Source: Trochalopteron elliotii (Eukaryota; Chordata; Aves; Passeriformes; Leiothrichidae). From it: a stretch of 64,000 nucleotides of DNA. A program made the position numbers and the translations under genes. Positions 51,358 through 64,000 of the stretch are shown here, piece after piece. The first letter of the stretch is position 1; every line of letters starts with the position of its first letter. The DNA lies in NCBI GenBank assembly GCA_024734555.1, contig JANPWX010000449.1, forward strand, positions 4,385,432 to 4,449,431. The letters are read 5' to 3'. The notes beneath the pieces are model-generated. The model ran no database searches. It saw nothing but the letters and a program-made list of their open reading frames with translations, and was not told the origin of the DNA.

Positions 51358-52890
51358 ACAGAAAAGAATACTGAATTAGTGGATTCCAGAAGTGTTTTTA
51401 TTAGAACCAAACTCTTGAGACCCTTTCACAACATGGAAAAACAGCTATCGCTGTGAAGGAATACAGTGCTGGGAATCAGGTCACCTTATGGCTTTAGACT
51501 TCCAGCCCTAAAGGAGGGAAGAGGTTAGACAGGCACTGCTTGGAAAAGGACTGTGGCATCAGAGGGAACAGTGATGGAAGTGAACAAAGCTGACCAAATA
51601 AAGGGAGCAAATTTCTCTGGAGGGCTAGAAAGTACTTCTTCCATAGTCTAAAATAGTTCAGTTTTCTGTTGCTTTTTAGTTGGATGGAATTGTCTCGACC
51701 TTCTGTTGGACTGAAAAGAAAGTCTGAGAGATTTTGCATACCAAGGATATTGTTACTCACTGTCCTAAATAGTAAGAGGAAAGAGCAATCTAGTGCTAAC
51801 TCTGCTGTTATCATACATTTCCCAGAACCTCATGTCTGGTCAGAGGAATTTATTTTCATTCTCATTTTTCATTTACCGCTAATAAAGGAAGGAAAACCTT
51901 TGCCTTATTACTGAAGAGTAGAAAGGTGTTATTAACAATTAGCTTCTTGATTTCCAGTACTTTTGGATGAAATCTAATTCTATTGTCTGACACTGACAAA
52001 TTACTACCATCAGTGAAACAATTTCAGTGAAGGTGTATACACAACCAATTATAATTTATGAATTGGATTCTACCTATATATATATACCATTTACGAACTG
52101 TGAAAAATAAAACACATGTAGATGCATGAAATACAATACATAATGAAACAAGCAGATAGAAGGTAATTTAAACTAATTAAAAATTGCCCATGCCACCCTC
52201 ATTATGGTCCCTAATGTATTTATTTCTTTTAGAATGTTTCACCTCTGAGGTCTGCTGAAACAAAGAAAGGAAAACTAATTAGGATTATTTAATACTTTTT
52301 TGTTTATGTATGTGGGCTTTTTTCCTTTAAAAAAAAACCTCAATAGAAATAAACTAGGATACTTCCCTGCTTTTCCACAAATTATTACCTATGTTGTAAC
52401 AGTAAATCTCTAGCATTTGTTGTTGTTTAATTTAAGAGACTATTCCAGTCACAAGAGCAGCCAGAATTTTATCAGGGAATGGCAAAAGCTCTTCTACATT
52501 CTTGAAATCCTTGGGATGTGTCCTAAGCAGTGTTCAAACTACTTCAATTTTTAAAACTAAATTAATTCATAACAGTGCCAGTTTCTTCCACAGTCTGTAA
52601 AGACAGCTTAGACTGACTAATGTAGGTGAATCCCTTCTTGCTTCCTGTCGTCTGCCTATTGTCTCAATAGGTGGTTGGGATATGGAAATGTTTTTTCTAG
52701 TGTGATAATCATCAGTGAGAAGAACAGGAAGAAGCATTATGTGCAGACTGTGGCAGAAACATTTTGTTTCAATTCTACTCAGTTTCCTGCTTCAGCACTT
52801 ATTGATGGTATCCAGTGTAACTTTAGGCCATTCCCTTAGAATCCAAGTCTAGTCTTTTTGGATTTTTTTCTGTCCAGTTTTACATAACTA
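51358..52890. other. AT-rich non-coding DNA
   Basis: A 106-codon minus-strand frame (51494-51814) is unrecognised and overlaps an 81-codon frame on the other strand. A short TA run lies at 52075-52087. Nothing else is seen. Confidence 0.5.
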
Positions 52891-53122
52891 CAGAATCATA
52901 GAATCATTTCAATTGGAAAAGGCTCCAAGGTCATTGAGTCCAAACTTTGATCCATCACCACCTTGGCAACTAGACCACAGCACTGAGAGCAGCACCTCAA
53001 TGTGTTCCTTGCAGTGATGGGCCCAAAACTGAACATGGCATTTGAAGCATGATCTCACCAGTGCTGAGTACAGGGGGATGGTCTCTGCACTTGTACTGCT
53101 GGACACAGTATTTTTGATACAA
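52891..53122 (-). mobile_element. CR1 3'-end fragment with internal deletion
   Basis: Starts CAGAATCATAGAATCATTTC and continues with a TTGGAAAAGGCTCCAAGGTC block, the reverse-complemented tail of CR1. After about 100 bases it jumps to a more upstream CR1 block: GGGCCCAAAACTGAACATGG, CTCACCAGTGCTGAGTACAG and CTGGACACAGTATTTTTGAT. The stretch normally between them is missing. Confidence 0.88.
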
Positions 53123-53942
53123 TATTTTGATATTTTGGTATCCTACAAAATATACCTAGAGAAACTTACACAGGAAAAACTTATTTTAAAATTAATTTAT
53201 CACTCCATCACAGAAAAAGAGGCAAAGAAGTGTATCTCTCTACCCTGGTAGCTTTCTTCCTAGGGTCTCTTCTACACAAAGGAAGCTGAAATTTCTGTGA
53301 CACACACATGTATCCCCATCAATCTACTACTTAACATGCTTCTTAAGATAGGAATTTAAGGACTGTTAGACAAATTTGACTTTTTAAGAAAATTATCAAA
53401 AAGGCATTATTCTTGCTTTTGCTATTTCTACATATTTTTTGTAAAACAAAACAAACACACAAACAAACATACACACCAGAAGTCCTACAGCAATGACAAA
53501 AGACTCACAGCTTGATAAAAAATGTATCACCTTTCAGTCTTAAAGGTAAAATGGTCGTGGTGTTGACCAAAATTTTTAGAAGTCCCTTTAGAAAGAAGGG
53601 TACAAGCTACATTCAGAATAAATTCAGTCTGGTATTTTATAATCTAATGCAGTTATTTAACACAAAAAGGATAAATTTGGAGTCACTGTGATTGGTGCTA
53701 CCTTACCCTTACAAAAAATACACACTGTCACTTAAAAGTGAACATGGCATTTAAGAAAATAGACCATCAATAACACTGGTATTACAGTAGAGCCCAAAGC
53801 CCAGAAGAAATCAAGATTGTACTGTATAAGGTTATGCACAATATTGTAGGGAAAAGTCAGTAGTTGGAAGAGTTTTCAACCAGAACCGAAAGCCCATACT
53901 CTCCTGTAGAAATGAACACATGTGAAATACAGCTGGAGTGTG
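53123..53942. other. AT-rich non-coding DNA
   Basis: Nothing recognised; a C/A-rich run (ACAAACACACAAACAAAC style) lies near 53448-53472. Confidence 0.5.
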
Positions 53943-54190
53943 GGAGAATCACAGCAATACAGAGCAGCTGAGCTGGGGATGTACCTCTGGAGATCATTGG
54001 TCAAACTCCTGCTGCAGACAGGATCACTAACAGCAGGTTCCCCATGATCATCTCCAGTCAGACTTTGAATATCTCCAAAGTTACCCACTTCTAGTGCTTG
54101 ACCACCCTCACAGTAAAAAGTGTTTCTTTCTTATATTTAAATAGCATGTCTTGTACTTTAACTTGTGCCTGAAAAACAGCCTACAGATCT
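53943..54190 (-). mobile_element. CR1 3'-end fragment
   Basis: Degenerate tail GAGAATCACAGCAATACAGAG, then GTACCTCTGGAGATCATTGG, AAACTCCTGCTGCAGACAGG, GAATATCTCCAAAGTTACCC, GTGCTTGACCACCCTCACAG and TAAAAAGTGTTTCTT, in the order of reverse-complemented CR1. The 5' truncation is near 54190. Confidence 0.9.
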
Positions 54191-54777
54191 GCTCTAGGCG
54201 CTTCATGCCTTTTCCTAACTTGGTGGGGGAAGAAAGTGGGATTTTGTTGGCAGGCAGTTCACTAAATTCACAAAAATACCAAAAGGAGGATGGTGCTGTC
54301 ATGAGATCATATTAAAAAGACCTATGAAGCTGAATAACATGCCAGTGAGAGAGACTGTCTTTTACAACTTAAGCTGGCAAGTGGCTGCTGTACATGTTGG
54401 ACCTCCTTCCCTTCTCTAGCCATTCTCAAGAGGAAAGCAGGAGACTGCAATGACCATGAAACTCCCAGAAAGACAGGGGGAAGCCAGCTCTGCATAGTTT
54501 TGACACTAGAAAAGGAAGACAAGGAGCTAAATAGAGGCGATTTACCTGAATTTTTTGAGGACTGGACTTGTGGGGAGATTCAGAGGAGGGGACATCCCTC
54601 CTTTAAGTCACGAGTGTATCTGATGGCAGTCTGTAGTAAGCTTTCAGACCTGATCATTTCTCCTGCCATCAATCTATCATTTCATGATATATATTTGCCT
54701 CTATCTATATTTGAAAAGAAAATATGCCTCTGTTCTTACAAAATGCTAATGTCTCTGAAGAAAGTAAAGCAGATATG
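54191..54777. other. Spacer between two opposed CR1 ends
   Basis: Ordinary DNA between a minus-strand and a plus-strand CR1 fragment. A 136-codon plus-strand frame (54500-54910) runs into the next CR1 and is not recognised as a gene. Confidence 0.5.
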
Positions 54778-55003
54778 GGAGAAAATTCTGAACATGCTGA
54801 AACATTTTTTTTTTTGTTGTGAGAGTGACCAAGAACTGATTCAGGTTGGCAGAGAGGTGGGGGACTCTTCATCCTTTCAGATATTCAAAAGCTATCTGAC
54901 ATGGTTCTGAGAAACCTGCTCTAGGTGGCACTGCTTGAACAGGGGAGGTGAACCTGGTGACATCCAGATGTTACTGCCACCCTCAACCATTTTGTGGTTC
55001 TAA
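54778..55003 (+). mobile_element. CR1 3'-end fragment
   Basis: Shows a CTGAACATG...ACATTTTTTTTTTT block, GTGAGAGTGACCAAGAACTG, CAGAGAGGTGGGGGACTCTT, CAGATATTCAAAAGC, CCTGCTCTAGGTGGCACTGC and a tail CCCTCAACCATTTTGTGGTT. The usual tandem ATTCTGTGATT tail is worn down to one degenerate unit. Its orientation is opposite to the fragment at 53943. Confidence 0.9.
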
Positions 55004-58000
55004 ATTTTTATGAAAATAGATCTCTAGAGAAGAATATTGAAGGTGTTGCACTGACTCTATTTCAAGGTTTTATGCCTTATTTAGGAATGAATTTCAGGGA
55101 ATTCTGGAGTTTGAAATCAACATTTTGAGAAGAAAAGACTCGATTCATGCCTTGAAAATTAACTCTTTTTAAGAGCCTGTAGGCCTTTTTTTGCTGTGTC
55201 CAAAAGACCATGGTTTCAATAGGACTATGCTCAAGAGCTGCACCAGGCCCTGTGTTTTGCCCAGGTCACAAATAGTTCCCAAAACTTGTGTCTTTCCCCA
55301 GGTGCCTGAAAACATGTGCTGGCTGAGGGGAGTGGATACATCTCTGGGATTTTTGTTTTTCTCTGTACAGAAAATGTCAAACTTCTCCTCTTTAGGTGCT
55401 GTTGCTTTAACTCACATTTTTTGGTGCTTGGTGGATTTGCAGATCTGAGGGATGGTTGCTTTGTGAAGTGAAGGCCCACACGCAATACGTGAGCTGTGGC
55501 GGGGGAGAGGAGAAGGCAGTCAGTGATGTTTGCTGCTTTCAGAGACTGTGTGGTAGAACATCTTTAATTTCAAGGACCTCCATTCCCTGTCTCTGTACAA
55601 CAGTGTCTGGCTATGGTTATTGGGAAGTGCTTTGCAGCAGAAAAACAATATGCAAGTCAGACTGATCTCAAATTACCATAGTGGCATAACAAATTAGTGG
55701 AAGATATCAAGACAGCACTGGGGAAACATGAAAAAAAAAGCTTATAAGAGATTTTATGTTGCATGTTTGCAACCACCCAACTTCCAAAGACAAATGTCAT
55801 CCGTTCCAGGCAGTGGGGATAATGCCATTCCTTTGAACTGCTGTCACTGAGTGGCAGGAGGTGAAGATTTCCACTACCACATCGACTCCTGGGCTGCAGA
55901 CTGCAGGGGAAGAAGAGGAAGAAGAAACTGATAAAGTCTAAAGATGGACAGAACCTCTAAGATATTGCTAGAAATTTAAGTTATTTAGCACGAAAGGTAG
56001 AACTAATCATTTAAAATAGACCTTGTTCTCTTCAGTTTCAATGGTTTTCAATATGATAGAGGAACTGTTTGGACTGCTTCCCTATAATTATTAGTAAACA
56101 TCTTATTTGCTATGTCTTTTATTAGAAGCAGAGCCTAAATACCTCAGTCTAATTATTACTCATTCATGAATGCCTGCTTCATTGTTCTAAATGAAAACAT
56201 GCTCTTAAAGAGGTAATAAAATTATCATCAGAATCTATTCCAAAGAAATTTAAGAGTGGATGCTCAAAGCAGCCAACACTGAAGTCGTCTAGAGCGTGTG
56301 TGAGTATGCAAGAACTGTTATATACTGCTCAGTATACACTGCTCAACATATACTATTGCAACTATAATTGTTATGAGTTGTATTTGACATAAGAAAATGA
56401 CTTGATCTAAATGGTTTTGAACTTGCAAGGCTCATCCTCAACTGATTAAATTGCACAAATTCATAGACAGCAGAGAAGCAGTCCTGTTCAGTGCCAGATT
56501 TGGATCACAAAACTCAGCTGTATTTCAGCTAAGTAGCACCGCAAGAAACATAGCATTAAGACACAATCACCATGCTCAGGCACAAAGTCACTATCTGTCA
56601 TGCAGACAAACTCCATTTCTCACAGCAAAACATTTACTAACTTTCTGTCTGAGGAGAAAATTGCACTGTACATTTCAAAACAGTTTTCCTAAAATGCATA
56701 AAATGAGTAATAGCCAAAACAGGCTTTTAACAGGTATAGTCATATATAGTGTCAATACGAACAAAATCAAATACGTCTCTTTTGAGTATTCATTTCCCTT
56801 CACTCTAGTTATATCCCATACTTTTAATGAATATATAATGTTAATCTATTAGCTGGCAAAATAATCCACATTGAACTTAAACAAGATAATGCTGTCCAAG
56901 ATTCCAGACTTTGTTCATAGGAAACAATGTTTCATCACAGATGCAAGACAGGCAGCTGAATATGAAAAAGCCAGCAGAGGTGCTAAGACAGACAGATGCA
57001 AGTTCTGCTCTACCTATTCAGCACTCCATAGGGAGCCACTGTAGTGAATGGAGGATGGATTGTGCTTGTGTTGTACAGAGATGTGTTTCTGAGGTCTCTC
57101 CTAACAGCAATTTTCTCATTCTTATGGATTCAGGCCCCTACAGATTTCATTTCTCCAGTTCTCTGTGTGTTAACCAGGAATGCGGGTCCATGTTTCAAAG
57201 GCAGAAAGCTCTAACAGTTTCAAGAGCATCTTGTCAGCTGGGAGATACGGCTCAAAGAACACCAGGGAAAAAAATCACCTGAGGTAAACCTAATCTTGTC
57301 AAAATCTTGTGTGGAAACACTGAAAATGCAAATGTTTCATACAGAAAAATATCTGTATGCAATATGGATACAGCTTCTGATTAACAGTCCTAAACTAACC
57401 TAAGAAAAAGATGGTTAGTTTGGGGTTTTTTCCACAGCAGGACACTAATGATTCTGCTATCATTAACAGTTGTATTTTGCTCAGGTTCTGGCCCAACAGG
57501 ACCATTTAATTCTTCTGACACATTTTCACTAACCTTATCAGAAAGTATAACGATAGGATTTTTCTTCTAGTAGAAAACTAGACCACAGGAGCAGGTCTGC
57601 ATTAAATAAATATGCCTGTGATTGATGTAAAATTACCCCCTGTTCAATGTGTGTAACCCCCAAGTTACAGTGGAAGAACAGTCAGTTTGATATCCTGCTT
57701 TTAATTCCCTGTGGTAAGCAATCCCATTACTCCCCATAGTAAGCCATACTTGACATACATAACATAATTCTGCTCACAGTTTCAACTATTAACACTATGG
57801 TAAGGAATACTAGCAAACTATAAACATATTTGGAACATAAAAGAAAGCTTTATGATTTAAATAAGCTCCACAGTACAATTTTCATCTCAGATCATAATGA
57901 TTATTTCAGCATTTACTGTGCTTGCTGAGGGTAATTTTAGGGTAGCTGATCTTTGCTGAAAGAGTATATCCTTCAAATAAGAAAGGATAGATTCATGTCA

Positions 58001-61000
58001 GAAAAATATTATTGATTTAATGTGTTAAATACTTTTATGTATCCTGGTAGATATAATCTCATTTTTCCAAACATTTTAAAAGGTAGTCTGGTTTCTGTGT
58101 TATAATGCACTAGCTTGTCTCCCACTGGAACAGAGGATTTGTTACAGACTACTGACCTGAAAGTTAATTCACAGTAGGAAGGAGAGCATACTAGCTGAAT
58201 CCTAGGCTTCCTAAAGTATATATTTCCACTTTAAGCTGCATCTTCATTTTCTGTCCTGCATTCTGAGAAGAAAAAAAATATAAAAAAGAGCAATAATATT
58301 CCAGTGACATGTCTTTGGTTCTTCCAGGACATAATATCAATAGCATAATGTAGCCAGGTCATTTTGCTTTCTATATGGAGTACAGTGAAGGCCCTAAGGC
58401 ACATCTTGGCCTTTTCCACTGTTGACTACACAAAGGCTTCCAGTTTTGATTTGCCAGTTGCTAATCTTAGCTGACTAAAACCACAGCCAAATTCTCCTGA
58501 GAAACAGTTAGATTGCATTACTCAGTACATTACTCATAGTTTATATGACATTCACTCACTACACTGAACTGCAGCTAAGCATTGCACCTGATACATTTTA
58601 AGGGATTTAAATGATGCTGGTTGGCAGTCATGTAACTTCATCAGCTGTGACACAGCTACTATACACCTTTGTGACCTCTTGGTACTTTATAATTTTTAAT
58701 GTGTTCAGAGCTAGTCAACAGAAATGCAGTAATGTCATAATGCCATCTACAGGCCCTAAACAGTCCCAGCTTCTCTTGGTGACCCTGCCTTCCATATTCC
58801 ACCAGACAACTAAAAGAAAGGGTTGGTAGAAAAAGAAATCATAACAAACCCTTCCACTGAGAGTCAAATCATAAGTAATTCAGACAAATTTCTACACTAT
58901 AACTATTAATAATGAATTTTCTCACCATCCTTCTGGTAATTTCTGCCCGGAACAATGCAGAGATAGCTTTTCATGTTGTATTTATCAACTCAAGCCATGG
59001 CCTCAGTCAAGAAGTAGGACAGTGTAAAAACAAGTGAGCAGTCCTGAATGTTGCATTGAGGTTGCATTATTTTCAGTCCTTAAAATCACTGGTAAGCTGT
59101 TGGTCTACAGTAGTTGGTATTCCTGTAATATAGATATGTCCAGCCTTTCTGATCCCCAACACCAGGCAGCAAACCCTCAAATACCCAAGGGCTACAGGAT
59201 AAACATTACATATTCTAGAGAGCCTGCAGGAAGAAGAGAGCTCCAACAGTGGTTCACAAAAATTGACAACAGCTCCCAAGGTGTCCCACTGCTTCCCCAG
59301 GTATTGCCAGTCTTAACACAGCCATTTGCTCCCTCACAATCAGAGATTCAGATTAGCCAGAAGTTCCCAAACCAGCTCAGCTTCCCTGTGAATCGTGTGG
59401 CACAATCTCACATATGGCTTGAACTTCTGAAGGTCCACACACGTCTAAAGACCCATGTTTGCCATCCTGTTAAGTTTGCCAACTGATATGATTTTGTGCA
59501 ACCACAGACATGGTTAAAGTTGACCGATGTTTTTGCCTCTGCTCTGTCAGGTTAAATGGGAAACAAATTACAACGGACCTCACCAAAATAGGCACACCAA
59601 ACAAAAGTAAGGAAAAAAAATGGCCGAAGAACAGAAACCACAGCCCAAAGGGATGGGTCATCAGGCAGGAAGTAACCCAGAATACAAAGAGAAAAGCTCT
59701 GCTCTTGTAAATGTTTCTTTTCATGTTTTAGAAGTAGAGAATTGGAAATAGAGAGAAAACTTCTGGCTTTGTCTACATTTCAGCTACTTGTGTTCCCTCT
59801 CTTTGAGGATTTGTGAACAGTGAAACCAGCAACACTGTTAATGCAAAATACACAAAGGAATTCAGGACTATAAATTTAAACAGTTCATGCATATTTTGAA
59901 TCTAACACACTATTCAGTGTCTTGCTTCTTCTCTTACTGGAATAATAAAAACCTGTTACACATTCTCCTGGTAAGCAGATGTCCACCTTAGTCTGTGGGT
60001 TCCTCTCACCAGCTTCTGTTTGTCACCTCAAAAGTACTTCAGTTTTCCTCAGAGAGGCCAAGAGCCACTGAAATTACATGAGTGTTATATTTATACATAT
60101 ATAAGTGCTATAATTGTATTAATGTTATATTTGTACGCATGACCACTTGGAGCAACATCTGAAAATCTTTCTTAGGTGAGTCCAAACACAGAAGGTGGAA
60201 TGCCTCTTCTATTATTTGTACAGAATCATCACATCAAAGAGAGGTCTATGGACAAATAGAAATTAACGATCAGAATTGTTGGCTCTCTTCTAATTCAAAC
60301 CTCCATACTACAGGAAGAAAAATGAGCTACATCCATAAGATGAGGAAGTGTCTCAAACTTTTATGAGGCATCATTTTTTTCAGTTAATAATCTTTTCAAT
60401 TCTAGGGCTTTCTGTGCTGTTTGAATAAAAGCACTTTTATTTAAAAATCATATTTTAAATGCCTTCATAAAAAAATTAGAGAGGTGTATCAGAAGAAGAG
60501 TCAGACTAACAGCTTGACAATGGACATCACAGTAGATTTACTTTTTGCATGCATTCTTACTGCAGCCCCTGTCAGGCAGCAAAAAAAGATATGCTATCTG
60601 AAGCTCTTGTACTTCACATTTGTTGCATGCAGCTATTATTTTACTTGGCTTTGATGTTTCACACAACTTTTAGAAGCAAAGAATCTGCTTTGACAACATG
60701 ACATTTCCCATATGTTCCCTTAGTTGTATGAATGAGAAAACCTTGGCTAACCCTAATTACCATTGGCACTGTTGTTTGTAATCTTTGCACTGCTTTCTAT
60801 ACAAAATTGTTTTAGTAACTTAGAGTTATGAAAGGTTCTGCTTATTGTGCAGAGCACCAGGAGCACTGTGCTACTGAGGATACTTGACTTTAAATTGCAG
60901 GGGAGAGCTGGTGGCTGGGTCCCACACTGGCTACCTGTCCACCTTGTAACTAGGTGGAGGTTATGGCAGGTAATGGTCTGGCTGTAGGCAGACGGGGATT

Positions 61001-61462
61001 GCCTCCAGGTGAATTTCTCAATTCCACCTGCTTTGCTTTATGAGCTGAAGGAATTTTTCAAAAAGCTGTTCGGTCGACAGATGGAGGAGAAGAGACTTAC
61101 CTGAACTGGTTCACATTTTGCCTCCAGTCACAGCAACTTCTTTTCTCTTTCGGCTAAAAAGTCATTGCCAGTGACTAAAAGGAACTTAATCTCCTACAGA
61201 TCAAATGCAGTTAGTCCTAGCTTTTGTAAATGTTACCTCTCCAACTGAATGGGCAAATATCTAACCTCTCCATATAATCTAGCAGGCCAGAGAGCATGTC
61301 TGACATACTGTGTGGGAACAACCTGCTTCAGAGCAAGCCAGAAGAGAGTGTTGTGCAGAGTGCTGCTTGTCACCTCAGGTGCCTTCATCTCCCTAGATTC
61401 AGAATCTGGCATGCTTTCAGAATGCATCTCCCTCCTTTGGTTACTGGTTACTGGGAGAAACA
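55004..61462. other. AT-rich non-coding DNA, no gene recognised
   Basis: Several plus-strand frames of 120-150 codons occur (56451-56852, 56911-57282, 59034-59486), but none shows a domain, a consistent splice context or codon use unlike its surroundings. No repeat could be named. A loosely repeated TGTTATATTTATAC/TGTTATATTTGTAC pair lies at about 60083 and 60123. Confidence 0.5.
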
Positions 61463-61611
61463 ATACACCAGACGGTTGTGCTGCCTCCCAGAGAGACCTG
61501 ATCAGGCTGGAGGAATGAGCAGACAGAACCTCATGAAGTCTAACTATGGAAAATGACAAGTCCTGCACGCAGAGAGGAACAACCTTAGAAACCAACATAT
61601 GCCAGGGGCAG
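61463..61611 (+). mobile_element. CR1 fragment, reverse-transcriptase palm region, plus arm
   Basis: Begins ATACACCAGACGGTTGTGCT, corresponding to the CR1 protein string DTPDGCAA, then GAGAGACCTGATCAGGCTGG, GACAGAACCTCATGAAG, a CAAGTCCTGCACGCAGAG block and GAGGAACAACC. It is internal CR1 sequence without a 3' tail. The same region appears inverted about 140 bases downstream. Confidence 0.82.
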
Positions 61612-61646
61612 AATGCTCTTTCCCTTCTTTACAGCAAGGACACATT

Positions 61647-61870
61647 TCTGGATCATGCTGAACTTGTCCACCATGACCCCTGAGTCCTTCACTGCAGAGC
61701 TGGTTTCTAGCCAGCTGCCCCTGGCCTGTGCTGGAGCCTGGGTTTATTCCTCCCTAGGAGCAGGACTCAGTATCTCCCTGTATTGAAGTTCATGGGGTTC
61801 CTGCCAGCCCATTTATCCAGTTTCTTGATGTTCCTTTGAACGGCAGCACACCCATCTGGTGTATTAGCCA
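61647..61870 (-). mobile_element. CR1 fragment, reverse-transcriptase palm region, minus arm
   Basis: Reads as reverse-complemented CR1: ATGCTGAACTTGTCCACCAT, GCAGAGCTGGTTTCTAGCC, TTATTCCTCCCTAGGAGCAG, GTTCCTGCCAGCCCATTTAT and GGCAGCACACCCATCTGGTG. The last part (about 61745-61868) covers the same CR1 interval as the plus arm. It extends further toward the 3' side of CR1 than the plus arm does. Confidence 0.9.
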
Positions 61871-64000
61871 GACATAGACCCTACTGATAACTTTTTTTCT
61901 TTTCCTTTTTTCACTTTCCAACTTACTTTCATTTTGTTTTTTGAAAAAAAAAAAAATCAGTCTCTCCTGCTTTAAGCATTTTGGAATCAAGTTACAACTT
62001 CCATGTTCTGGCATACACTTTTTTCTTTATTGCTTTAAACCATGGATAAGATATGCGCTGTGTCCAAATATGTTAAAGTTTGAAATTCTCCAAGATTCTG
62101 GACAAGTGCTGAATAACTAAACCTATTATTGCACATGTGGGGTTTGAGCCAAGTGTTTTATCATTAGAATTCAGAACTGCCTCAGTAATACAAAAACAAA
62201 CCCACAAAATACATGGAGAAAAAGATAAAATGAGAACAGCAACAGAAAGAGTTCATGCTGTGATTTTTTTCCCCTCTCTTGTCTTTATTCTTCAAATTTA
62301 ACTTTAAAAATAGCAAATGACTGAACTGCTAAAAGAAAAATAATTCAACAATGATAAATAAAGGTCAAAAATTTAGACAAAAGCATTTCTTGATGGAATT
62401 GGTAACTCTTATCTCCTCAATATCCAATCCTTTTTCCTCATCCACTTTTTGACTACTTGTTCAGACATCTCTCCTCAGTTGAACTTCTTTTATTATATAT
62501 TATCTTTCTAAAGATTGTGTTAGCAACTTAGGCAATATCTTTTCCTAGATCTATAAAGAATGCAGGTAGAGCAAGGTCAGTGTTATAAATTTCTTCTTTC
62601 TTTCCCTGGATGTAAAGCTTGTTCAGAGAAGATCTCTCTCTTCACCCCATACTTGCACACAAAGATATTTAACAGACCATTCATTCCATAACATTAATTT
62701 CTAATCCATGATATAATATTTTTATTAGAATGAGAGATTTGGAACATGTCCTGTGAATTTTACTTTTTCAGTCAATTGGTCATTTGGGCATCAGTTCATT
62801 CTTTTATAGATCCTTGTTTCATTGTGTAGAAAAAAATGCACTTCTTACTTCTATGTTTAGATACACCAGCATAACAACCACAGCAAATGCAGACAGGTTT
62901 CAAAGGCCTTTTGGTAACCATCTAGTACTAATAGCAAAAGTTTAGAACAAGTTAATATCTCTGACCAAAGCTGATAAACATCCTTTGGTTTATTACTCAT
63001 TTGAAAGAGACTCCAAGGCATCAGCAAGGCATCTCTGCTACTAGGATCCGTACATATATTTCATGAGAGCTCCACAATCCTGCTGGCTGTGTCATTATTT
63101 TGACCAATTTTGTTTTGACCCCCTCCAATCATTTTTCTCTGAGATTCAAGTTCTCCTCTGGAGTCTCTTTCAAGTGAGTGTTTGACACTTTTATTTTCTC
63201 TTCTTTTTCAAAGTTATCTTTCATTCAGGATTAGTTAAGAAAATCTCCCTATTCTCTCATGTGTATATGCTGCATAGTCAGAGTATTTGAGGGAGTTTCA
63301 GGTCTGAAACACATCCTTCAGCCAAATTTAACTTAGCAGGTAAAGGCCTGAAATTGTAGTCATGCCCTCTAGCTCTAGGTATAAAACTAGTCTCCTTCAA
63401 GTAGTAATTATTTGTTTTCTCCCATTTTCTATGTTCCTAAAAAAGGCTTGACTAGCATAAAGCAGCTGTGTCCCATTTAAAGGAAATAGAGCCTACTTGC
63501 AATTAGAAATATGTCCTTCTGAAAAGCAATCCTTTTGGAGTCACATTCTTCCACCACTTTTGCTATCATACCTTGTATTAACAATTCAAGACATAGTCCC
63601 ATCCCAGTATAATAGAGTTTGACATTTATTGCACTATATGGTTAAAAAAAATGAATCTGAAATTATATTCTTTGTTTCTGGAAACTTCTAAAAACTTAAG
63701 TGTTAGCATTTTAAAAGCTTTATACTTTGCGGATAGAATTAGTTTCTTACATATGTTGTATACTGGTAAGTGTGTCCTACTATTTGTCTTTCTCCAAGTT
63801 TCCAACACACTTTTGTTCCATCCAGAGCAATGCTCCCATTTTTCTATTTAGGCTTCCAGCTTGCATGTAGAAAATTGTGTATCAACCTTGAATTTCTTTC
63901 TAACCCTATTTGTACATGGAACTTCATTTATTCCATGTATTGAACATTGCCTTGTATTATTAATCTGTATCTGTCCTATATTTTTCTTTAGGACTGTAGA
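61871..64000. other. AT-rich non-coding DNA
   Basis: Poly-A run at about 61944-61957. No gene, RNA or named repeat recognised to the end of the window. Confidence 0.55.

Noticed and set aside
56451..57282. Two neighbouring plus-strand ORFs of 133 and 123 codons
   Set aside because: Different frames, unrecognised products, no sign of linking splice sites.
59034..59486. 150-codon plus-strand ORF
   Set aside because: No domain, no splice context and low-complexity-free but unrecognisable translation; one such frame is expected by chance in 64 kb over six frames.
61233..61598. 121-codon minus-strand ORF and overlapping plus-strand ORFs
   Set aside because: The right part is CR1 sequence; the frames are shadows of a retroelement fragment.
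1..64000. CRISPR arrays, operons, phage or plasmid modules
   Set aside because: No regular direct repeats with spacers and no tightly packed ORFs; the repeat content is that of a bird nuclear genome.

Overview
This window is AT-rich vertebrate nuclear DNA, most likely from a bird and probably a songbird. The evidence is the repeat content: many fragments of the avian LINE CR1, including 3' ends carrying the ATTCTATGAT-type tail, and two families of LTRs that I recognise from memory as abundant avian ERVL-like types. I see no bacterial operon structure, CRISPR array, tRNA or rRNA. Almost every open frame is a short chance ORF or lies inside a repeat. The window reads as a gene desert or as part of very long introns.

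Layout. Positions 1-17.4 kb are mostly single-copy-looking AT-rich DNA with small simple repeats. A CpG-rich LTR-like element lies at 17.45-17.94 kb and a long ERVL-like LTR at 19.44-20.55 kb. The best coding signal is a possible 3'-terminal exon on the minus strand at 23.17-23.33 kb: an acceptor site, 52 open codons, five CpGs and a polyadenylation signal about 150 bases beyond the stop. Its protein family is not recognised. From 25.3 to 27.8 kb there is a repeat cluster: an LTR with a near-perfect target duplication, then a CR1 copy with an internally inverted segment. From 28 to 46 kb there are scattered old CR1 pieces, a TCTA microsatellite and a 109-base polypurine tract.

From 46.6 to 55 kb lies the densest repeat zone: a second ERVL-like LTR, an internally deleted CR1, a solo LTR with a perfect 5-bp target duplication and three CR1 3' ends. 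Positions 55-64 kb are again mostly featureless, except for two CR1 fragments in opposite orientation at 61.5-61.9 kb that form an inverted repeat.

Nothing here supports a new multi-gene system. The points most worth a check are the unassigned exon, the rearranged CR1 copies and the CpG-rich LTR. Repeat names rest on recalled consensus sequences, not on a database search.
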